From NCBI GenBank assembly GCA_021809755.1, contig JAJZJZ010000010.1, positions 1-38,158 of the forward strand: a stretch of DNA of 38,158 bases, written 5' to 3'. The stretch is from Thermoplasmata archaeon. GTDB lineage: Archaea > Thermoplasmatota > Thermoplasmata > Thermoplasmatales > Thermoplasmataceae. Positions 34,625 to 38,158 of the stretch are shown in pieces (position 1 is the first letter of the stretch; each line of letters begins with the position of its first letter). The position numbers and the translations under genes were made by a program. Under the pieces are notes generated by a model, which saw nothing but the letters and a program-made list of their open reading frames with translations, was not told where the DNA came from and ran no database searches.

Positions 34625-34870
34625 TCTTAGTATATTACATGAGAGAATATCATAATTTGTGAAATTTAATTTTATTACCTCAAATTATTACTGGAATGTA
34701 TATAGAAAATCTTAGTTGTTGAGATTAATGGCATTATTCTTAAAAATCTATGAGCTATATCTTATCATTAGATCTAACCTTTGAACTTAATGTGGATTTA
34801 TGTACATATAAATTAATTCACTAATTCTTGTAAATCGTAAAGACTATTAATTAACAATGAATCATTAGCA

Positions 34871-35587
34871 ATGGAAGCTACATCCGACAGAATAATAAAA
34901 ATTACTGAAATGCTTAGAATTCTGGGTTTATCTTCCTATGAAGCCCAGGGCTTTGCTGCTCTTGTTTATCACAATGTTGCTAATGCAGATACCATTGCTG
35001 ATACTGCTAAAATACCAAGAACTTCAGCTTATAAGGTCATGGAATCTCTAGTCCAGAAGGGCTTTGCCAAGGAAACTGAAGGCAGACCGAAAATGTTCAA
35101 ACTGGAAGACCTCGATATCATAGAAAAAAGATTTCAGGGTGAGATGAGGGACCTCTTTTCTAAGCTACATGAATTGCAAGATATTATGCCTTCAAAGGGT
35201 GACCCGCAGCTAATCTATACAATTTACGGCAAAAATGTCGTCCTTGAAAAACTTGCAGAATTGATTAATCTGGCAGAGGAGGAGATAATAATTTGTACTC
35301 CCCGAGTGAAGGATATTAGAACAGAATTGAAAAAAAATCTGGATAATGCAATGAAGAGAGGTGTCAATGTGATATTTGTCACGCCTCCTAACAAAAGGGT
35401 GCCGCAGAACGCAAAGGTGTTCAGAAAAGAAGGTCTTATTGCCACTGACATTGTGGTTGACAGATCCAAGGCGCTTATTGCTGGGGCAGAACTTGATGCA
35501 TGTGGATTCTCTGATAACCCCGGCCTTTCAATGCATGTGTACCAGTTTATACAGATGATTATTGAAAGGAAAGATGAACTTTCATAA
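34871..35587 (+). CDS. TrmB-type transcriptional regulator
   Basis: 238 residues. Residues 10-75 form a winged helix (LGLSSYEAQGFAALV, then TADTAKIPRTSAYKVMESLVQKGFAKE), the DNA-binding domain of TrmB-family regulators. The C-terminal part (about 115-235) resembles the phospholipase-D-like fold of these regulators: YTIYGKNVVLEKLAELIN and EEEIIICTPR, then a GVNVIFVTPP strand. The maltose-binding third domain of TrmB is missing, so the ligand may differ. It is divergent from the UbiD gene, 246 bases away, and could regulate the quinone genes or itself. No clear shared operator is visible. Confidence 0.9.
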   Translation: MEATSDRIIKITEMLRILGLSSYEAQGFAALVYHNVANADTIADTAKIPRTSAYKVMESLVQKGFAKETEGRPKMFKLEDLDIIEKRFQGEMRDLFSKLHELQDIMPSKGDPQLIYTIYGKNVVLEKLAELINLAEEEIIICTPRVKDIRTELKKNLDNAMKRGVNVIFVTPPNKRVPQNAKVFRKEGLIATDIVVDRSKALIAGAELDACGFSDNPGLSMHVYQFIQMIIERKDELS

Positions 35588-36024
35588 AATATTATTTTAG
35601 GGAGCCACTTGAATGATGGAAATTAACTTTTCTGATAAATAACTAAATTGATTAATATAAGTATTGTGAGGTAATGTATTTGATGTGAAGTACCTGTAGT
35701 ACCCAAAATTATCAATCTAAGCTAGTAGAGTCTACCATTCAGAAACATCTGTCCTGAAAGGGACTTTTCTTGTAAAGCCGACCTTACACGTGGTGAAACT
35801 AAGTTCAGTAATTGTTGAGGAGATAATGTACAGAAAAGCGCTAATCTTTAAAGAATTCCTGTCTGGAGAGAGCATGGAGCGAATTAATAATGGTCTTGTT
35901 GGGATTAATGGATTTTTTGAGGTAAAAAAAGATAAATGAGAAGTTAGACATGACTTTGTGGTTTAATGATGTTTCAAAACTACAATACATATTTTATGTT
36001 AAAAGTAATTTTGTTTAAATCAAT
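35588..36024. other. 437-base gap with clustered inverted repeats and a possible small ORF
   Basis: AT-rich at both ends with a more balanced middle. Four short inverted repeats lie within 100 bases: 35690-35702 (GTAC-5-GTAC), 35725-35735 (GTAGA-G-TCTAC), 35751-35764 (GTCC(T)-GAAA-(G)GGAC, followed by TTTTCT) and 35771-35788 (TGTAA-8-TTACA). The third could be a GNRA hairpin acting as a terminator. An open frame covers 35722-35939. A TTTTATG element at 35993 is probably the promoter of endonuclease IV. No named RNA family is recognised. Confidence 0.4.
35793..35939 (+). CDS. Possible small protein (48 aa, or 37 aa from the internal ATG)
   Basis: The frame starts at GTG 35793 (with another GTG one codon before) or at the ATG at 35826, which has GAGGAG just upstream. 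The product contains SSVIVEEIMYRKALIFKEF and a Gly-rich end before a basic tail. Composition is protein-like (amphipathic helix), and the frame is open back to 35722, so it may be a fragment of a longer decayed gene. No homologue is recognised. Either a real microprotein, a gene remnant or chance. Confidence 0.3.
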   Translation: MKLSSVIVEEIMYRKALIFKEFLSGESMERINNGLVGINGFFEVKKDK

Positions 36025-36882
36025 ATGGCTCAAAAAATAACAGATATGATCAATTTAGGCGGACATGTTTCTACAAGCGGTGGAGTTGAGAATTCTCCTG
36101 ATAGAGCTGCAAAGTTCTCGTTTAAATCATTCCAAATATTCTCAAAGAATCAAATGCAATGGAATGCTAAACCTCTTGAAAAGGAAGTAATCGATCTCTT
36201 TAAAGAGTCGAGGAAATCAAACAACATATCTAGCGTCATGATCCATGCTTCTTATCTGCTCAACACTGCAACCAGCGATACGGAATTGAAAGAAAAAGTG
36301 AGGACCGGATTGTCCCTGGAAATAGAGAGAGCAGACATGTTAGGAGCTGATCTATTAACATTCCATCCCGGGTCCAAGAAGGAAGCAACTATCGAAAAAG
36401 GGATTGAGAATGTTGTGGAAATTCTTAATTCTGTCATCAAGAAACAACAGAACGTTAAGGTGTTAATTGAGAATTCAGCTGGACAGGGTAACAGCGTTGG
36501 AAAAACCTTCCAAGAACTTGCCTCAATAATAGATGGGGTTCATCTAAAAGATAAAATTGGGATTTGCCTGGATACCTGTCATATATGGGCTGCAGGATAT
36601 GACATTGTGTCTCCTGAGGGATATAAGGAAACCATGGACAATTTAAAGTCAAATCTTGGTATGAAATATCTTCTTGGCTTCCATATGAATGATTCTAAAA
36701 AAGGGAAGGGATCAGGTATAGACAGACATGAACAGATTGGGAAAGGAACTATCGGCCTTGAAGGATTCAGGAATTTTATCTTCGATGATGAAATAAGGGG
36801 GAAACCTATGATCCTAGAAACGCCTAAGGGCGAGGATGGATATATGGATGATATAAATGAACTCAATTCAATCTTAAGGTAA
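36025..36882 (+). CDS. nfo: Endonuclease IV (AP endonuclease, Nfo)
   Basis: 285 residues, normal length. It cuts DNA 5' to abasic sites in base-excision repair using three zinc ions. All ligand motifs are visible in order: LGGHVSTSGG, MIHASYLLN, LTFHPGS, IENSAGQGN, GICLDTCHIWAAGYD, GFHMNDS, DRHEQIGKGTIG and MILETPKGE. The last segment before the stop is normal. It forms a likely two-gene unit with the DUF1015 gene, whose start is only 9 bases downstream of its stop. A TTTTATG TATA-like element is about 29 bases before the ATG. Confidence 0.97.
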   Translation: MAQKITDMINLGGHVSTSGGVENSPDRAAKFSFKSFQIFSKNQMQWNAKPLEKEVIDLFKESRKSNNISSVMIHASYLLNTATSDTELKEKVRTGLSLEIERADMLGADLLTFHPGSKKEATIEKGIENVVEILNSVIKKQQNVKVLIENSAGQGNSVGKTFQELASIIDGVHLKDKIGICLDTCHIWAAGYDIVSPEGYKETMDNLKSNLGMKYLLGFHMNDSKKGKGSGIDRHEQIGKGTIGLEGFRNFIFDDEIRGKPMILETPKGEDGYMDDINELNSILR

Positions 36883-36891
36883 TGATATAAA

Positions 36892-38091
36892 TTGATAGTT
36901 AAACCTTTTAGACCTTTCCTATACAACAAAAACTTGGAAAATGTTATGTCGCCTCCCTTTGACACGATTCCAGCGGACCAGGAAAAAGCCCTCCTTGGAA
37001 TACCTTACAATGTTTCTCACTTAAGCAGGCTAAGTTGGAACAATGAAAGTTCGTATAATTTACTCAAGAAATGGATTTCTGAAGGTGTTCTTGTAAGAAC
37101 CGATGAACCAGTTATGATAATAGTTTCCCAGTATTTTAAACACAACTCAGAAATGTTCCAGAGGCTGGGAGTTATATGCCTTACAGACCTGATATCCGAG
37201 GGTTCTACCATCAAACCTCATGAAGATACAATAGAGGCATATGTAATACAAAGACGACAATTGATGGAAACTCTTAAGAGCCAGCTGGAACCTGTTTTTC
37301 TGATTTCATTTGAAAATCAACTGGAAAAGAACCTTAATAGATTAATATCAGGAAAACCGCCTGATAAAATTGTGGAAGAATCTACCGGAGTAAAAAATTA
37401 CATTTATATCATAAAGGAAGAACAAAGCCTTCTCAAAATTGAGGAAATACTGAGAGGTAAGAATTCTGTCATTGCAGATGGCCATCACAGAATCAGAGCT
37501 TCAAGGGATCTATTGGAATCTGCAAAGAATCAGCAGGAAAGGGACTTTTGGAGATTTTCATTAACATATATAACATCAGTATATGAAAGGGCAATAAAAA
37601 TAGGCGGCATTCATAGACTGGTAAAGGACAATAAGCATACCACTTCCTCCATATTACAAAACATTTCAGATGTTTTTAGGGTTGAAACCATAAACAATTA
37701 CCACTCGGATGGAGAGATCGTTTTGTATGATGGTAAATTCAATAATTTGATACCAAAGAAGGAAAATGTCAGGAAAGAATTCCTTGATGGTAACCTCAAA
37801 GGATTATCATCCCCCTTCCTTGTTGATTACTTCATTTTTAGGAGAACCCTCAACATGAATCAGGAGTCAAAGGACACCCTAATAGAATATACAAATGATG
37901 TTGCTACTGCAATAAATTCGGTTGACAGAGGTATTGCATCATATGCAATTCTAATGCCAAGTTGGGATAAAGAAGAGTTTATGAATGAAGTTATAGCTGG
38001 AGAGATTATGCCTCCAAAGTCAACATATTTTTACCCCAAGATTCCTTCAGGTATTGCAATCGAATCTCTCTTAGGGGTTCCGCCACTGTAG
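36892..38091 (+). CDS. DUF1015 family protein overlapping tRNA-Thr
   Basis: 399 residues from a TTG at 36892. Family landmarks: the opening VKPFRPFLYN, MSPPFDTIPADQE with LGIPYNVSHL, the glutamate/dipeptide loop H-E-D-T, and NSVIADGHHRIRAS, which is the A-D-G-H-H-R-Y motif of DUF1015 (COG4198). The biochemical function is not established; the family is sometimes linked to serine kinase-like or amino-acid metabolism. The stop codon TAG (38089-38091) lies inside the tRNA-Thr gene as nucleotides 8-10 of the tRNA. RNase P cleavage would remove the last three sense codons except two bases. It is probably cotranscribed with endonuclease IV. Confidence 0.9.
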   Translation: MIVKPFRPFLYNKNLENVMSPPFDTIPADQEKALLGIPYNVSHLSRLSWNNESSYNLLKKWISEGVLVRTDEPVMIIVSQYFKHNSEMFQRLGVICLTDLISEGSTIKPHEDTIEAYVIQRRQLMETLKSQLEPVFLISFENQLEKNLNRLISGKPPDKIVEESTGVKNYIYIIKEEQSLLKIEEILRGKNSVIADGHHRIRASRDLLESAKNQQERDFWRFSLTYITSVYERAIKIGGIHRLVKDNKHTTSSILQNISDVFRVETINNYHSDGEIVLYDGKFNNLIPKKENVRKEFLDGNLKGLSSPFLVDYFIFRRTLNMNQESKDTLIEYTNDVATAINSVDRGIASYAILMPSWDKEEFMNEVIAGEIMPPKSTYFYPKIPSGIAIESLLGVPPL

Positions 38092-38154
38092 CTTAGCTGG
38101 TTGAGCAGCTGATTCGTAATCAGCAGGTCGGGGGTTCAAATCCCCCCGGTGGCT
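38082..38154 (+). tRNA. tRNA-Thr(CGU)
   Basis: 73 bases. The acceptor GCCACTG pairs with CGGTGGC (one T-G wobble), discriminator T73, D-stem GCT/AGC, anticodon stem GCTGA/TCAGC with loop TTCGTAA (anticodon CGT, reading ACG) and T-arm GGGGG-TTCAAAT-CCCCC. No intron and no encoded CCA. No clear TATA element lies at the usual distance upstream, where the sequence is coding for DUF1015, so it may be processed from the mRNA. Confidence 0.96.
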
Positions 38155-38158
38155 TATT

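Noticed and set aside
35605-35640. C/D box sRNA (ATGATGG followed by CTGA)
   Set aside because: No C' box at the correct distance and no second D box; a single C/D-like pair is expected by chance in AT-rich DNA.
1-38158. CRISPR array, insertion sequence or prophage
   Set aside because: No regularly spaced direct repeats, transposase, integrase or phage structural genes are visible in either strand.

Overview
The window looks like the chromosome of an archaeon of the order Thermoplasmatales (Thermoplasma / Ferroplasma / Picrophilus / Cuniculiplasma relatives). The archaeal markers are a thermosome subunit, replication factor C large subunit, ribosomal protein L15e, a probable RNase P Pop5-type subunit and an archaeal 4-demethylwyosine synthase. 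The DNA is AT-rich, and many genes have a TATA box about 24-32 bases before the start codon with no Shine-Dalgarno site, i.e. leaderless transcription. The order-level assignment is inference from gene content and style; no 16S gene is present. I see no IS element, prophage, CRISPR array or integrase.

Region 1 (1-7.3 kb) is accessory and surface-related. A truncated secreted protein built of repeated modules is followed by an oppositely oriented ABC exporter operon (secreted anchor protein, ABC-2 permease, ATPase). Then come a small HH-ELPEKW protein, a weak 89-aa ORF, a two-domain methyltransferase, and an overlapping nucleotidyltransferase-like / family-2 glycosyltransferase pair. Region 2 (7.4-10.3 kb) is a second ABC exporter: a four-helix membrane protein, an ATPase and a permease with a large, possibly Ig-like, ectodomain.

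Region 3 (10.4-17.4 kb) holds leucyl aminopeptidase, a PIN-ATPase-KH protein, a stand-alone asparagine-synthase domain coupled to an MFS transporter, a second MFS transporter, a MazG-like protein and a 52-aa zinc ribbon. Region 4 (17.5-25.6 kb) is information-processing core: tRNA-Ser(UGA) behind L15e, Pop5-like RNase P protein, RfcL, a GHMP kinase, a Nudix hydrolase, a DUF1805 protein, the thermosome and a polysaccharide flippase.

Region 5 (25.6-38.2 kb) is mostly metabolic: acyl-CoA dehydrogenase, Taw1, an orphan CbiA, a Gfo/Idh/MocA oxidoreductase, inorganic pyrophosphatase, an MFS transporter, a UbiA/UbiD pair probably serving quinone synthesis, a TrmB-type regulator, endonuclease IV, a DUF1015 protein and tRNA-Thr(CGU). 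The last CDS runs into the tRNA, so its stop codon is made of tRNA nucleotides 8-10.

Most of the window is ordinary archaeal core. The parts most likely to hold something undescribed are the modular surface proteins flanking the first ABC exporter, the permease ectodomain, the barrel-methyltransferase fusion, the CDS/tRNA overlap, a UbiA with an altered first Asp motif, and a gap at 35.6-36.0 kb that combines several inverted repeats with a possible small ORF.
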